A DNA stretch of 64,000 nucleotides, from positions 372,001 through 436,000 of the forward strand of contig NC_067203.1 of the NCBI RefSeq assembly GCF_026262505.1, given 5' to 3'. Of this stretch, positions 1 through 10,097 are shown piece by piece (positions within the stretch are counted from its first letter, which is position 1; the number at the start of each line of letters is the position of its first letter). A model generated the notes under the pieces. That model searched no databases, was not told where the DNA came from, and saw only the letters and a program-made list of their open reading frames with translations. This DNA is from Trichomonas vaginalis G3. Lineage: Eukaryota; Parabasalia; Trichomonadida; Trichomonadidae. Both the position numbers and the translations under genes were made by a program.

Positions 1-345
1 CTATGTTCTGCTACAAACTTTTGTAAAACTCTTAACACTTCACGAGTTCCTTTATTTTTCATTGGATATGCATATGCTTTACGAGTGTTAACATTAATGA
101 AGATGAGGAATGGTTTATGTCCTCCTTTTCTGCTTTGAATGAGAGTGTCAAATTGGTATGCGTCAGGAGCGTTGGAGTAAATTGGTAAAAAGTAGTCGTA
201 AGGGTTTATTTTTGTTTGATGTACAACATTTTTGTCAAAGAACCTTTTCACTTCAGCTCTGTTAGTAAACCCAACTCTTTGCAGCTTCATTGAACTTCTT
301 AAATGACCTCCATGGATGTTGTTCGAATACTTCTTTCAAGCCCAT
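1..345 (-). pseudogene. Maverick copy 1 integrase, N-terminal part only (broken)
   Basis: The minus strand encodes the first part of a retroviral-type DDE integrase of the Maverick kind and runs off the left edge. Visible are the region leading into the core (INPYDYFLPIYS), the first catalytic aspartate segment (AYQFDTLIQSRKGGHKPF), and the strand after it (LIFINVNTRKAYAYPMKNK). The layout matches the core of the copy 2 integrase (YEIDHLEY...TYLFAININTRYLYCIPVKGK). A plausible start lies at 345 behind a TACATAA leader like those of other Maverick genes. The reading frame is broken in the part in view. The gene would insert the element into host DNA. Confidence 0.8.
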
Positions 346-385
346 TTATGTAAAGTTAAAGATTTTATTCTAGGCTCAAGCGCGT

Positions 386-3351
386 TCATTGAACTCTATA
401 CCATGCAAATACAGTCACAAATGGTGGCATATAATCTGCACCCGAGCCTGTTGGATTTGTTGTGAAAGTGTGTGAATGATTTCCTCCTGGTTCAGTTGGT
501 CGAAAAGTCTTTTTTGCTGCATTGTTATAAGATGGAGATAAAACATCATTGCCAGCTTCATACTCTGAGTTGTATAATGGGTGGTCTCTTAATGAGTGGC
601 TATGGTCGCCAGAAAAGTTTGTAGTTCCTGTATGAGTGTGCGGTGGAAGGTTTGCTTCAGTAATTTTCTTCGAACCTCCTGTTTGATTTGAAGAGTTAGC
701 ACAGTATAAGAATTTATCTACAATCTGCTGCCACGTACCAAAACCTAAAACACTTGCGGGATTTGTTGAGTTCATTGACATATAAATAGAGCCTATAGGA
801 TATATGGTTTGAAGAATCTGAGTCTTCATTGTTTGAAGTTCTGTTTTGTCGGCTTTCTTATCTAACATTGCTGGTAGTTCGTATGCTTCAAAGTTTCTGG
901 CATGACCTTCAATGTTCATACATCTGTTATCTAAATTGTTTAGTGTATCTTTTACGCTTGTACTCGGATTCTCTAAAGGTGCACTTGAACCCAAATCATA
1001 GTTCAATATTATGTCGTCTGCTCTAACAGTAGTGAAGGATTCATGTGTATGGTTCTTGTCAGCTTTACTATTTAATGTAGCTTGAAGTTCATTTATATCG
1101 GAGATATTGTGTTTATGAGATTTCAAAACTTTGTTCGTTGCGTCAAGTTCATCTTTGTCAGCTTTCTTATCTAACATTGCTGGTAGTTCATGTGTTTCAA
1201 AGTTTCTGACATGACCTTCAATGTTCATACATCTGTTATCTAAATTGTTTAGTGTATCTTTTACGCTTGTACTCGGATTCTCTAAAGGTGCACTTGAACC
1301 CAAATCATAGTTCAATATTATGTCGTCTGCTCTAACAGTAGTGAAGGATTCATGTGTATGGTTCTTGTCAGCTTTACTATTTAATGTAGCTTTGAAGTTC
1401 ATTTATATCGGAGATATTGTGTTTATGAGATTTCAAAACTTTGTTCGTTGCGTCAAGTTCATCTTTGTCAGCTTTACTTTTAATAGCATCTTTCAAAAGT
1501 TTTTTGCCTTAACTCTCAAAGTAAATCTTGGTTCAACTAATACACCGTTAACAGAGAAGTATGAAGCATAAATTTCATCGTTATAACCAAATGCTTCTGG
1601 TGCTTTACCACGTGTCATACTGTACAGTACAGCTTATGTCATAACCTTTAGCACGAATGTATTTATATCTTCTTTCATTAACATCTTCCGTCTTCACTTT
1701 TTCATCCTGTGTTAAATATCCATGGTAGTCCGTTATAATCTGTTCATCTGAAACTTATATAATGAACATGGTTTTTTATCTGCTTTTTCGGCTAATTTCT
1801 CTTCTATCTCATTTATTTCAAGTTCATGCCTACCACCACCTCCCGAAGAAGTATTTTTCTTCAGCTCTTGAAGAACGTCCACTTCGCATCTTTTGGTCAA
1901 TAATGAGACTTTGAGTTAAAACCTTTCCTGTCTTAATGGATGTTTGTAAAACTTCTTCTTCACCGTGTTCGGTGTCATGGTCGTCATCATATCTTGTGAA
2001 ATCAGAGATGTTGTCAATACATTAAGCATATCTGTCTCAAAAGTTCTGCTATTTGAAACTGGAACGAAAGATATACAGAACTTTCATCATCTCCTAAAGT
2101 CAAGTCTGCTTTCTTAAGTATTTCTTGAATGTATGCAATGAGAACAGAGTACCTTGGAAAATATTCGAACAAATATTTCATTACCTGTTGGTTTTGGTGG
2201 TTCTTCTGGAGTTTCTGTTGTTTCAGTTCCTTCTGTAGGTTCTGTTGGAGTTTCTGCATCTCTTGACTTCAATGCTCTTGCTCTCAAAGACCTAAATGTT
2301 AGAGCACCAGGTTTTACAAAGGACTTTTTATAAATGCTTTAATAGTTCCTGGTAAGTTATTGTTAGCATTAAGTAAGTTCCTTATGCTTCCATCATGTAC
2401 GTCCATAGCACTATGTAAAAAATCTATACTTTTCTTGTAGTCAGCAATAGACTGACTGCGATTTTTTAAAGATTTGTCAATACCTTTAAGCCAATCTTCA
2501 TGCATGTCTGATACTGAGCCAAGAATATCATTTGCTTCCTTTAGTGTATTTTGTGCTTCTCGTAAAGTATCCAATCCTGTACGTGCATTGTTTGCTATAC
2601 GTCTTACAGTATCTATTTGACTCCTTGTTTCTTGCATCCAACCAGATAAAGTTTTAATAGTATCCGAACCATTTGAAATGAAGTTCAAAGCATTTTTAAC
2701 GTCATCTAAAACTTCTTCACCAAGTACTGCCTATATCTTTCCGATTTGGTATTGAAGAACTCCATATGAAGCAGCTGTTAAACCAGTATTTATAAGGTTC
2801 CATATCCATGATTTAGCAGTTTTTCCATCCTTTCCATCTTCACCATCCAAACCGTTCTCGCCTTGAGGTCCTTGTAGTCCTTGTATTCCTTGTATTCCTT
2901 GTGGTCCTTGAGGTCCTGTGTCGCCCTTCTCTCCTTTCAGTTCATCTTTATGTTCGTTATAATATTCTAATGTCATAAGGTGTACATCATTACTGTTACC
3001 AGCAACGCCGAGAATTTGTTTCTCATTCATGACTAAATTCTTTAAGCATTTAATGTTGTTGTCAAATCGAAAGCTCTTTAACAATTCAATGAGAACATTT
3101 AATACTTTCACTAATGAGGCATCTACTGTAGAATTTATATATTGCACCGTTCCATCATTTATGATAGGAACTTTACTTATTGTAATGAATGGGTCATACG
3201 TGTTAAAAGTATCGAAATCAATGACTTTTTTAGTCTTTCCATCGTCAATGACTAAATCATTGCCTTCAATGGTTAAAGTTGAGTTTTCATTTACTAGTTC
3301 ATGTGCTCTTCTTGCTTCATTTGTTTCATACGCATATGCAGCAATAGTCAT
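386..3351 (-). pseudogene. Maverick copy 1 virion fibre gene region: collagen-like plus phage-tail-collar domain (broken)
   Basis: On the minus strand the region begins (3351) with a short conserved head ([19 protein letters not shown]) that resembles the head of the fibre in Maverick copy 2. It then shows a Gly-X-Y collagen-like stretch near 2830-2945 ([19 protein letters not shown]), a helical spacer near 2314-2688, two near-identical spacer repeats with KADKNHTHESF near 830-1400, and a C-terminal phage tail-collar domain near 390-830 (YPIGSIYMSM, NLPPHTHTG, GDHSHSL, GGNHSHTF, YMPPFVTVFAWYRV). His-rich collar domains of this type form trimeric fibre tips in phages. The gene is broken in several places. 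I infer a receptor-binding spike of the virion-like particle. Confidence 0.75.
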
Positions 3352-3368
3352 ATTTTAATGAGAATAAA

Positions 3369-4132
3369 ATGTTGTTCTATTTGCAAAGTACAGACCCAAA
3401 CGAATATGGGACAGTAAAGCTACAAACAAACTTAGGTCTTCAGAATGAAGCGCTTGCTTTCAGAGTTGTTGACTTCAATACTATCGCAACTTTTGTCATA
3501 ACAGATGAAACAGATTCATAGAGATTGAAATAGATGACAAAAGAAGTGTTATAACATTTCCTAACAGAGCTGGGTATAGAATAGATAAAATTGCTGGAGT
3601 CATAAATACTCTCATAAATGAAGAAACTATTGACAACATAGATGTCGAACTCTCTTCTGAGGGAACAATGAAGTTCAGTAGCAAGAAAGAGTTCAAGATA
3701 ACACGAATGAGTCATAGAGTACAACTTCTTTTGGGAGCATACCATATGACATTTCCTTTGAAAAGTGTTGACAAAACGATTGAGATGAAATCTGTTCCAT
3801 ACGTATGTTATGGCAATTGTTTATACATTGAGTCTAAAATAGCTAATGTCACAGGTATTTCAGGAGTTAATAGTAAAGGTTCAGTAGAATATAAATCCTT
3901 CTGTTATGCAGTCAATTCAATGTTCATTCCAAACGTTCCTGTCATAGCAACTCATTTAGGTAAATGGGTTCGCATTAGTCCTCATAATTTGAAAGACATG
4001 CAATTCAGACTTGTTGACTTTCAAGGAGAGCCTGTAGAACTGAAGGCACCAGTGCGAATGACTGTTGAAGTTGACTTTTTAGAAAATATTAAATGCAACA
4101 GCTTACAAGAGAACTCAGAGCTAAAAATATAA
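3369..4132 (+). pseudogene. Maverick copy 1 structural protein gene (broken)
   Basis: This gene is divergent from the fibre gene with only 17 bases between their starts. The end of the protein, LKDMQFRLVDFQGEPVELKA followed by a valine-rich strand, resembles the end of the copy 2 product at 54965-55675 (KDLSNIKFRITDLFDCDLEF). Both look like all-beta proteins finishing on an F-R-(L/I)-x-D strand. In copy 2 the counterpart also lies next to the fibre head, which supports a capsid or fibre-anchor role. The exact function is unknown. The frame is broken. Confidence 0.55.
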
Positions 4133-4335
4133 AGTATGAATGTTATGTATTAGGTCATGAACTTTGGTTGTTGCTGTTTGATGAAACAAATGAATTAGTT
4201 ATGTCAGTCAAGAGAACAGAAAAATATTGTGTTAGTGAAAACTGCACCAAGTCAATAAGATTAGGTTTGCATTATGAAGATGAGTTCGATACTGTTGAAG
4301 AAGTTTTGGATAGATATTACAAATTGCTAACTTGA
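4093..4335 (+). CDS. Small Maverick copy 1 protein of unknown function
   Basis: This open frame of 80 codons overlaps the end of the preceding structural gene by 40 bases in another frame. Its product (start MQQLTRELRAKNIKYECYVL, end EEVLDRYYKLLT) has normal composition and an acidic C-terminal helix. I recognise no domain. It is followed by two GC-rich mini-hairpins and then a convergent gene, so it sits at the end of a transcription unit. It may be a real small gene, or the last part of a neighbour's reading frame. Confidence 0.4.
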   Translation: MQQLTRELRAKNIKYECYVLGHELWLLLFDETNELVMSVKRTEKYCVSENCTKSIRLGLHYEDEFDTVEEVLDRYYKLLT

Positions 4336-4351
4336 AATTTTTTGACTGACG

Positions 4352-4384
4352 GCGCAAAGCGCCAAGATGGGCTCAAAGAGCCCT
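4352..4384. repeat. Pair of GC-rich mini-hairpins between convergent genes
   Basis: Two perfect hairpins with AAA loops lie 5 bases apart: GGCGC-AAA-GCGCC (4352-4364) and GGGCTC-AAA-GAGCCC (4370-4384). They sit exactly in the gap between two convergent Maverick genes. A similar pair occurs inside the small gene at 8631-8656. They could end transcripts on both strands or be tiny mobile hairpin elements; the sequence alone does not decide. Confidence 0.6.
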
Positions 4385-4394
4385 CCTGACTGCT

Positions 4395-5009
4395 TTAATT
4401 TACTAAAACATATTTCAAGCAAAGTTTATAGTCAGTAGATAGTTTTGTATACTCGTTCGAATATTTATACTTAAACTCAACTCCTGTAGTTCCTGGTGTT
4501 TCAATGATGCGGATGTTACCTATTTTCATGAATGGTGGCGTTTGACCACAGCATTCGATTTCAGGGTCGAGATAGTCAATGACACATTGTTTCCCTGTTA
4601 TTCGTGAGATAACATTTTCAAGGTCCTCCTTTGTTAGAATTATTTGGTTCTTGCTTATAAGATTTGTCAAAAGCTTCTTATCGTCTTTGAGTAAAATTGT
4701 TTGGTATAACTGAAGAAGGTAATGGTCTACGTTATCTGAAGGATTTGTTTGAACATTTGTGTAAGGATTGTCGTTGGCTTCTCTTGAAAGAATTTGGTCC
4801 AGTGGTGGATACTCTAACTTAACATCTGATGTAGCGTTAGCGTTTGAAGCTGAGTTTAAATTCACCGACTTAAGTTCTGGTTCTTTTTCTTTCAAACACT
4901 CTGAACTATAGTTCTTTATAACAATATTGTTTGTCGTTCGTGTGTCAACATTTGATGTTGGTTCAATTGGAACATTAACGGCACCAGCTAAGATGGATTT
5001 GCTTCTCAT
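4395..5009 (-). CDS. Conserved Maverick protein with CCG motif, unknown function
   Basis: The product is 204 residues with a low-complexity, Asn/Ser-rich first half and a conserved second half. That half (LLQLYQTILLKDDKKLLTNL, ECCGQTPPFMKIGNIRI, EFKYKYSNEYTKL) matches in order the C-terminal half of the copy 2 protein at 56172-56876 (ELMKIYRDIIINNYDSIINL, SCCG, ELHLTYNNIYNKI). In both elements it lies beside the same neighbour class (protein with an NDG/TDG strand), so it is a core Maverick gene. The frame is open throughout. A virion-assembly role is inferred from context only. Confidence 0.65.
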   Translation of the reverse strand: MRSKSILAGAVNVPIEPTSNVDTRTTNNIVIKNYSSECLKEKEPELKSVNLNSASNANATSDVKLEYPPLDQILSREANDNPYTNVQTNPSDNVDHYLLQLYQTILLKDDKKLLTNLISKNQIILTKEDLENVISRITGKQCVIDYLDPEIECCGQTPPFMKIGNIRIIETPGTTGVEFKYKYSNEYTKLSTDYKLCLKYVLVN

Positions 5010-5097
5010 TTCATATAGAATAAAAACCTTTTATATGTATGAAATGAACAATATACTCGACAAGGGTTTGAATGTAAAGCTAACGAATGAAAATATA

Positions 5098-6393
5098 GGG
5101 TGTCCAAAGGTGTGTTTAGCACAAACCTGAATACTGCGAATAGAAATAAACAAGTTACATATATATAAAGTTTATTTAAATATAATCACCATTGGATTCA
5201 ATCACGCGTTCGCAGCGATCGATCCAGGCTTCAAAGACACGCTTTAAATCATCATGAGCAAATTGCTCAAATTGCTCTCTTACAAAATTTTCAAGATCAT
5301 CTGGACTCGCGAATTCGCGTCCTTCAGCTCTTTTTTAGCGTGCCGAATAAATAAAAGTCAGAGGGTGCAATCTCAGGTGAATAAATTGGGTTTGGAACAA
5401 CTTTGACATTGTTTTCCACCAAGTAATTCATTACCTTATGACTTTTGTGAACTCTTGAATTATCAAAATGAATTGCAAACTTTTGTTTTTGTTGTTTGGA
5501 TTTCTCAAACTCATCAGAATTGATAATTTGAGTAAGAACATTGTCAATTAGATACTGAGCATTCATCGTATTAGGTTTTTGAAGAATATCAATTGCGATG
5601 ATGCCATTCACGCCCCAAAAACCGACAACATCATCATTGGTGTGTCAATTTTTTTCTTCGGGAATGTTTGCGGATTTTCATCCTTCGGGATCCACATGAT
5701 TTTGGCTTCTGTTGCATATTGAAACCAAGACTCGTCCCCTGTTACTAAAAAGCGAAACTTCTTGGATTGATACGCACCCAATATAGAGAGGAGCTCTTTC
5801 GAAGATTGGACTCTAGATTTTTTTTGAACTGAATTAAGGTTGTGCGGAACCCAACGTGTATACGCTAGTTTGTAGTTCAAATAATTGTGCAGATAATAAC
5901 TGACTGTTGTACGTGGTATCTTTGTCATCTCCTCTATCCTTCTGAGTGATGCTCTTGGGTCTTCATCTAGCACTTGAAGAATTGCTTTGATTTTTCTTTG
6001 ATCCGGCGATTTTTTGTCAATTTTTATGATGGGCGCCTTTTTGTTCATGAAGTGATACATCCTAACATGATACGTTACAGTGGAATAGCTAGGAGCATCC
6101 ATACCGAAGCATTTTACCAATGTCTCGTAGATTTTTTACAGTCTTTGCATTTTTTTGCAAGAGCGAGGATGTTTTCTTTATGATTCATTAAAAAAATGAA
6201 AAAAATCCCGCCAAAATTTCCCGCGAAACCGCCTCTTGTCTCAAAATTCATTTTATATCCCGGCATGGCGCCAAAATACAACATACTCATCATATACATA
6301 TATTCATATTTTTTATTATATATTTATAATCAGCATATATCTCCTTTAATAGTCTCATATAGAGCGCTGTGCTAAACGCACCTTTGGACACCC
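5098..6393 (-). mobile_element. Tvmar1-type mariner transposon (1296 bp)
   Basis: The element is bounded by 26-bp terminal inverted repeats (left GGGTGTCCAAAGGTGTG..., right copy one base different) and flanked on both sides by TA (5096-5097 and 6394-6395), the mariner target duplication. It carries a single transposase gene on the minus strand. Size and D,D34D signature fit the mariner described from T. vaginalis as Tvmar1. It has inserted into a gene of Maverick copy 1 and is therefore younger than that Maverick. Confidence 0.95.
5176..6188 (-). pseudogene. Mariner transposase (D,D34D), frameshifted
   Basis: The transposase begins at 6188 (MNHKENILALAKKCK) and ends at 5176 (ERVIESNGDYI). 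The N-terminal half has the two helix-turn-helix segments (SLRRIEEMTKIPRTTVSYYL is the second). The catalytic core shows GDESWF, FDNSRVHKSHKVMNYL and YSPEIAPSDFYLFG with exactly 34 residues between the second and third aspartates. The frame shifts three times, near 6120, 5612 and 5332, each by one base, so this copy cannot encode a full enzyme. Length without the shifts would be about 337 residues, normal for mariner. Terminal repeats look intact, so it could be moved only by an enzyme from elsewhere. Confidence 0.93.
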
Positions 6394-6734
6394 TATATTG
6401 TTGAATTCACTGAGACAGGTGCTGTGTATAAAGATGTAGAACTACTGAACAAAAGAGCTAAGGGAAGAAGCAGGAACATGAACAAAGGGTGGAAGCCTAT
6501 AAAAATTTATGTCAATGATGGCTCAGGAGGTTCAAACATAAAGTATGCAGAAAGTTATAGAGTTTATGCTCTCAAAGGTGAAAAGCCTTCATTTAAGAAC
6601 AGCTATTCTAACGCATATCCTCAAAAGCTAACGGATGGGGAAGTGGATGATATGAATGACAGCAAAAATATTAACAGAAATGGCGACAGAGATGCATGGA
6701 ATTTGTTTACCATCAGTCAATTGAAGGTTAAACT

Positions 6735-7622
6735 TTAAAACAATGTTGGTCTTTCCCATGGAATATTTTTGACTTTAATGGTATTAGTCATGATATGAAT
6801 CTCAAGGTATGAACGAGGAGAGATGAGAGACTTATATGCTTCCCAAATTTCTTCAAAAGGTAATGTTATACCTGACTGTTTCCAAATGAGTTCAATATCA
6901 TAGCGTGAGAAACCTTGAAAGATAACGAAGTCAGTTATGAGACGTTTTATGTTTAAAGCTAAAAACCTCCATGTTTGCATAAGTATTGCTACAGTTAAAT
7001 GGTAATGTCTGACTTTAGTTATGATGTTAGCTAATGGTGAGTCAGGCTTTGAAACTAAACCTTTTCCGGCGAAGTCGTCGCAAACGAGCAGAGTGTTTGA
7101 TGGATATTTTTTGAAGGGGTATTTTGAAAGTTTTGACAGAATGTAGTTTGTAAGTCTTTTCATATCGTAAACTCCTGAGTATTGACGTAAGTGGTGTTTG
7201 TCAATAATTCTTTCCATCTCTTCTGAAGTCTTTTGCATTCCTGACTGTATGAACTCTACGATGGCATAATATTTTCTCTTACGTCGAATGTAACGTTGAA
7301 GAAATTCAATGAGTTCACTGTCTGGAACTTTAACGACAGAGGCTTGAACTTTTGACATAAATGTTTTCGCTGTTGAATCCATAGAGTCTGAAGTTGCTGA
7401 TATAATGATTTGGTCATAGTAAGAGTCGTTTCCTAAACGTTCTGTTATGAGTATATGACGAATGAGGTTAAATGTCTTACCTGAACCCATCTTTCCACAA
7501 TAGAAATAAACACCATTTGAACAGAACTCATAGTCCTTACTGAAAGGAAGAATAAGAGAAGAGTTAAGTTTGTCTGTAGTTTCATTCATGTCTTCATCTA
7601 CATCATGTATTAAATGCTTCAT
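6735..7622 (-). CDS. Maverick genome-packaging ATPase (copy 1)
   Basis: The 295-residue product has a Walker A loop (CGKMGSGKT, about residue 42-50), a Walker B strand (NTLLVCDDFAG, about 176-186) and the later HYHLTVAILMQTWR segment typical of FtsK/A32-like DNA-packaging ATPases of Mavericks and related DNA viruses. Such enzymes pump the element's DNA into a capsid. The C-terminal part (FVIFQGFSRYDIEL) matches the copy 2 ATPase (LFIFSGFSRQQLNV). The frame is open from start to stop. It converges with the 5035-6738 gene and is divergent from the structural gene starting at 7639, 16 bases away. Confidence 0.85.
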   Translation of the reverse strand: MKHLIHDVDEDMNETTDKLNSSLILPFSKDYEFCSNGVYFYCGKMGSGKTFNLIRHILITERLGNDSYYDQIIISATSDSMDSTAKTFMSKVQASVVKVPDSELIEFLQRYIRRKRKYYAIVEFIQSGMQKTSEEMERIIDKHHLRQYSGVYDMKRLTNYILSKLSKYPFKKYPSNTLLVCDDFAGKGLVSKPDSPLANIITKVRHYHLTVAILMQTWRFLALNIKRLITDFVIFQGFSRYDIELIWKQSGITLPFEEIWEAYKSLISPRSYLEIHIMTNTIKVKNIPWERPTLF

Positions 7623-7638
7623 TTTATCTCCATTAAAA

Positions 7639-8520
7639 ATGCAAGTCAGAAATATTCAGAACATAGCACCGAGTCTAACTGACAAGAGTATAAAGATATA
7701 CTATGAACACGTTATGATGAAACCTACCAAAATTCAAGAAAGTCAGTATACTTATGAATATCCAAGACACTGGTAGAGTATGTAGGAGGTGAGAAAGCTA
7801 TTGAAATCAGACAAGTTAGAAGTATTCCAGCAGGAAGAACAATATTATTGAAGAACTTTAATGTTTTGAGGTATAATGATGAAACAAAGAAGCAAGATAG
7901 TTTTCCTGTTGCTGTGTATGTGAACCTAGACACAGGAGATGACATGAAAGTTTTTAACACAAAGCTTCAAACGGTAGTGAGAGAACAACTGACTGCGGAA
8001 GGACATCCATTACCTTCAGAAGTTACCATAGCATATAATTTTGAAACAAACTCAATAGATTTTAAAGTCGTCTCTGCAAAGAAGTCAGGATTTACATTTA
8101 ATGAAGCAGATGTATATTCGAATGAAAACTTCAAAGCTATTGCATGGTTAGATAATGACGATTGCTTTAAGAAAATATTTAAATTCAGTGACTCAAAGAT
8201 GTCAATAGATGACCTTCGTGGAATGTTACCATCGACGTTTACAGTTGAAGGTTCAGCAGGATTGCTTACAAGATTGTCAATTGGTGGTATTTGGTCTCGT
8301 GAGAACATTGTTATAAAATCCCAGTATAAGTGAATTTGCTGAAGAATCTATATTATGTCTTTCAAACTATATGTATTCACCGCCGAAGCATTATAGTATA
8401 ACAAACTTTGTCAGTAAGTTTAACATAAGACTTGTCGAACCTTCTTCAATGAAAGATGTTGTGCTACCTAAAGATGGAAAGGATGGACTCATTATTGAGA
8501 TGATTTTAATAGCATATTAA
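7639..8520 (+). pseudogene. Maverick copy 1 structural protein gene (broken)
   Basis: This gene starts 16 bases from the divergent ATPase gene. Coding-like sequence covers the region: an early part (MQVRNIQNIAPSLTDKSIKI), a central beta-rich part (FPVAVYVNLDTGDDMKVF, SIDFKVVSAKKSGFTF) and a terminal part ending with FNIRLVEP and GLIIEMILIAY. The ending has the same pattern as the protein at 55696-56175 of copy 2 (FLEFWFKYPDGKKIEV then YSIMLMLEY). I read it as a jelly-roll-like virion protein, uncertain which. The frame is broken, with more than one break. Confidence 0.5.
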
Positions 8521-8745
8521 ATGAGCTTGTTCTTGAAGGTCATTCATGATGAAATAACTGTTGTAGAAGATGTTAGCAATTGTTCAGACATTTTGAAGCG
8601 TATAGATGATATAAGAAAGAAGTTAGATAGACCGCAAAGCGGTGAGGGCGAAGCCCGTGAGAACGCTTATGTTTCATTGACTTTCTCCAGTAACGAGAAC
8701 TTTTATGAGATAATATTGAAGAGAGATGATTTTAATATGGTGTAA
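8521..8745 (+). CDS. Small Maverick copy 1 protein, unknown
   Basis: A 74-codon frame starts directly after the stop of the preceding gene (TAA-ATG) and ends directly before the next start (TAA-ATG), so three genes abut without gaps. The product (MSLFLKVIHDEITVVEDVSN, end EIILKRDDFNMV) has a beta-strand-like end similar in style to neighbouring structural proteins. Two GC-rich mini-hairpins (8631-8643, 8646-8656) lie inside it and encode the odd stretch RPQSGEGEARENAY, which may be an insertion. Confidence 0.45.
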   Translation: MSLFLKVIHDEITVVEDVSNCSDILKRIDDIRKKLDRPQSGEGEARENAYVSLTFSSNENFYEIILKRDDFNMV

Positions 8746-9282
8746 ATGGTAGCTTGGGCAGCTTTAGGCGCAATGGGAACAAAAGCATTAGCATTTGGAG
8801 CAAAAGCACTTGGAGCTTATGACGCAGTAAATAAAATGAGTGGAGGAAGGGTTTCGAAGACATTAGATGCAAATAAAGGGAAGATTGGAGGCTGGGTTGC
8901 AAAGAAGTTAAGATTAAATAAAATAGGGCTCATAAATAAAGCATCCAATTTGGTTGCGACTGAGTCAGAAAATGCTTTAGGAAAGGACGATGAGTTTGCA
9001 AAACACGCAAAAGACTTTAATGACCAGATGAAAGGTGAAACAATGCATTTAAATAGAGTCGATGGAACTAAAGAAAATGTTTCTTCTCCACAACTTCCAC
9101 CAGCAGTTCTTCCGTATGGTCCCTATGGAATGTATGGAAACCCTTACGAAAGACCATTTGACCCATTGACTGGTGGAAGTAATTGGTATCATTACGGACG
9201 AAGAAGAAAGACAGTCAAGTTGGAGACAGACGTGAAGAAAGCAACTAAAAAGAAACCAAGGAAGAGAGTTATAAAGCAATGA
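8746..9282 (+). CDS. Maverick copy 1 membrane-active/basic core protein candidate
   Basis: The 178-residue product begins with an Ala/Gly-rich amphipathic segment (ALGAMGTKALAFGAKALGAY), continues with Lys-rich helices, then a Pro/Tyr/Gly-rich part (PYGPYGMYGNPYERPFDPL), and ends in a strongly basic tail (KKATKKKPRKRVIKQ). This order is reminiscent of small minor virion proteins of adenovirus-like viruses that disrupt membranes or bind packaged DNA. No specific family can be named. The frame is intact, and it abuts the preceding small gene. Confidence 0.5.
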   Translation: MVAWAALGAMGTKALAFGAKALGAYDAVNKMSGGRVSKTLDANKGKIGGWVAKKLRLNKIGLINKASNLVATESENALGKDDEFAKHAKDFNDQMKGETMHLNRVDGTKENVSSPQLPPAVLPYGPYGMYGNPYERPFDPLTGGSNWYHYGRRRKTVKLETDVKKATKKKPRKRVIKQ

Positions 9283-10097
9283 GAACGTTTATGTTATGAG
9301 AAATTTTTAACGTTAGTTTTATTTTTACTGAAAATTTTTATTTGGATGTAATGACGAAAACTATTGAGATTATAGATCCGTATTTTTCCCAAGTGAGCGG
9401 GGTATCTCTAATCCCAGCCCTATCGTCCTCCCAGTGTCAGTTTTTAATATAAAATCCAAAATTTTTTTAAAAATAAAAATTTCGAGAAATTTTTCTAGCT
9501 TTTTTTCTTTGATTTCAATAATTCAAAATAAATTTTGGAGTAAAAAGACACTATTTAATGAAATTCATATGAGTGAATGTGGATAAATACTCTCAAAACA
9601 TACAATTTATATATTTTTTCTTTATATTATCAACTAATTAGTGATAATTTTTTTTGAACCAGATTTTTTTTCATTAAAAATATAATATATAACGCAATAA
9701 TGATGTACACATACGCATCTACACATCAAAATATAAAGTTTGTTTTGGTCTGGGCACCCCAACCCAAAATTCTAAAAAAATTGAATAAAATTGAATACTT
9801 GGGGCTGGGATACCCAGCCCGAAACCGAGTTGATTTTTTTGAATTAAAGAATATATTTACGTATTTATAATATATATGTGATGTTTATAAAAATACTAAA
9901 TTTTGTAAAAAAATTCAATTTATTCAAAACGTATATTAAGTGATCACTTCATTAATAGGATCAGCGATCCTACTAAATGGTGAGAATGCCACTAGCTAAA
10001 AAGGGAGTCCTTGGAGCTCTTGATCTCTTGTCAGTAGAGTCCATAATGAGGCATGGCATCTACTGATTAGAGATCAGAGCAATCCTACCTTACCTTC

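Larger units (their letters stand above)
5035..6738 (+). pseudogene. Maverick copy 1 gene of the 'VNDG/VTDG' family, interrupted by Tvmar1
   Basis: A Maverick gene begins at 5035 just after a short leader, divergent from the gene at 4395-5009. After a short stretch it is interrupted by a Tvmar1 mariner (5098-6393); coding-like sequence resumes behind the transposon and ends at 6738. The part behind the transposon (KPIKIYVNDGSGGSNIKYAE then YSNAYPQKLTDGE) resembles the copy 2 protein at 56909-57733 ([20 protein letters not shown] then [13 protein letters not shown]). Function is unknown; a minor virion protein is plausible. The gene overlaps the end of the convergent ATPase gene by 4 bases. 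Confidence 0.6.
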
